15,032 bases of DNA. Source: Leptolinea sp. GTDB lineage: Bacteria; Chloroflexota; Anaerolineae; Anaerolineales; Anaerolineaceae. The stretch covers positions 1 through 15,032 of the forward strand of contig JALHEL010000024.1 in the NCBI GenBank assembly GCA_022837205.1. Direction: 5' to 3'. The notes under the pieces are model-generated. The model was not told where the DNA came from, made no database searches, and worked only from the letters and a program-made list of their open reading frames with translations. Below are positions 14,549-15,032 of this stretch, in pieces (position 1 is the first letter of the stretch; each line of letters starts with the position of its first letter). Made by a program: the position numbers and the translations under genes.

Positions 14549-15032
14549 TTAATTTCCTTTTTCTATTTTCTGTGTGTCATAATACCAATCCAGAGAGTAG
14601 GGTATATTTTCGAACTTTTCAAGATAGCTGCCATCCAAAAACTCCTCCCAATCTCGGACAAACCAGTCGCCATTTTCAAAAATCAGGTCGATTTTATATG
14701 TCATTCCGCTCAAGCGAGCCGCTTGATCATAGACGACATGCGCGATATTCCCATCGAAAGTAAGATGAGGTTTGCTGATATAGAGAGGAGTTATATAAGG
14801 ATAGCTACGTTCTTTCGCAAAAGCATTACAGAAGGATTTTTCGTCCATCTGATCATGGAAAGATTTTTCCAGCATGGCATAAATCTTCTCGGGATGCTTA
14901 TAGCTGTGATTAATAACTTCCGCATAAGCTTGGGCTCGTTCCATTGCACGCTCTTCTGTCGGAGCTACATAGCACCAAGCTGATTGAGTCATAAGCATAA
15001 TAGTAATAAAAAGCAATGTTATTCTGTGATTC
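14549..15032 (-). CDS. Small exported protein of unknown function (possible NTF2-like fold), start outside window
   Basis: The frame is open from the window edge and ends at 14549, three bases before xdhA. Upstream of the first internal start (TTG at 15016) the frame continues with NHRIT, so the real start probably lies just outside. The joined N-terminus, NHRITLLFITIMLMTQSAW, reads as a signal peptide with a basic start and a hydrophobic core. The mature part is about 135 residues: an acidic helix (EERAMERAQAYAEVI), KIYAMLEKSFHDQM, then strands ending in YKIDLIFENGDWFVRDWEEF. Helices followed by a sheet and a 'ng.Wyv.dwe' ending suggest an NTF2/SnoaL-like fold; I do not recognise the family. 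Its Cys after SAW lacks a proper lipobox. The xdhA ribosome binding site lies inside its last codons. Confidence 0.75.
   Translation of the reverse strand, partial: NHRITLLFITIMLMTQSAWCYVAPTEERAMERAQAYAEVINHSYKHPEKIYAMLEKSFHDQMDEKSFCNAFAKERSYPYITPLYISKPHLTFDGNIAHVVYDQAARLSGMTYKIDLIFENGDWFVRDWEEFLDGSYLEKFENIPYSLDWYYDTQKIEKGN

Noticed and set aside
14960..15000. Lipoprotein lipobox in the exported protein
   Set aside because: The residue before the Cys is Trp, which does not fit the usual Leu-Ala-Gly-Cys type box.
1..15032. CRISPR arrays, tRNA or rRNA genes, insertion sequences
   Set aside because: No regularly spaced repeats, no cloverleaf-like segments or rRNA sequence, and no transposase-like reading frame were found.

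Overview
The window carries a one-directional block of bacterial catabolic genes. Every convincing gene is on the minus strand, so transcription runs from position 15032 towards position 1. The DNA is moderately AT-rich. Most genes have clear Shine-Dalgarno sequences, spacing is short or overlapping, and one good sigma-70-type promoter is visible. The gene content points to an anaerobic bacterium that ferments amino acids and purines: oxygen-sensitive indolepyruvate:ferredoxin oxidoreductase, ADP-forming acyl-CoA synthetase, and a three-subunit xanthine dehydrogenase of the Escherichia coli XdhABC type. A Clostridia-like or other fermentative anaerobe is likely, but the sequence does not fix the phylum.

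Layout in order of transcription. (1) 15032-10392 is a purine operon: a small exported protein of unknown function (its start lies outside the window), then xdhA (molybdopterin subunit), xdhB (FAD subunit), xdhC (2Fe-2S subunit) and a zinc nucleobase deaminase. (2) 10391-9744 has no convincing protein gene. It holds a good minus-strand promoter (TTGACA-16-TAGAAT), a roughly 310-base leader with four hairpins, and a weaker plus-strand promoter and terminator pair that could define a small RNA. (3) 9743-3324 is an energy-yielding amino-acid operon: iorA, iorB, a hydantoin/Asp-Glu racemase, a PLP aminotransferase, a perfect 14-bp hairpin, and a fused ADP-forming acyl-CoA synthetase. (4) 3323-3054 is a non-coding gap with a possible remnant of a decayed gene. 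(5) 3053-1 holds a PPC/DUF296 protein, a RidA-family deaminase, a PhzF-family isomerase, a frameshifted M24 (creatinase/prolidase-fold) gene, and the first 110 bases of a second M24 gene.

How the genes may work together (inference). The aminotransferase would turn an amino acid, perhaps aromatic, into a 2-oxo acid. IorAB would decarboxylate it oxidatively to an acyl-CoA with reduced ferredoxin, and the ADP-forming synthetase would convert the acyl-CoA to free acid with ATP formation. The racemase could bring D-enantiomers or hydantoins into the route, RidA could remove reactive enamines made by PLP chemistry, and the M24 proteins would act on peptides or other C-N compounds. The purine operon would deaminate a nucleobase such as guanine and hydroxylate hypoxanthine or xanthine.

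The oddities most worth checking are an apparent in-frame loss of about 14 residues next to the XdhA active site, the frameshift in the M24 gene and its missing metal ligands, the hairpin that abuts the acyl-CoA synthetase ribosome binding site, the structured leader before iorA, and the exported protein at the head of the xdh operon.
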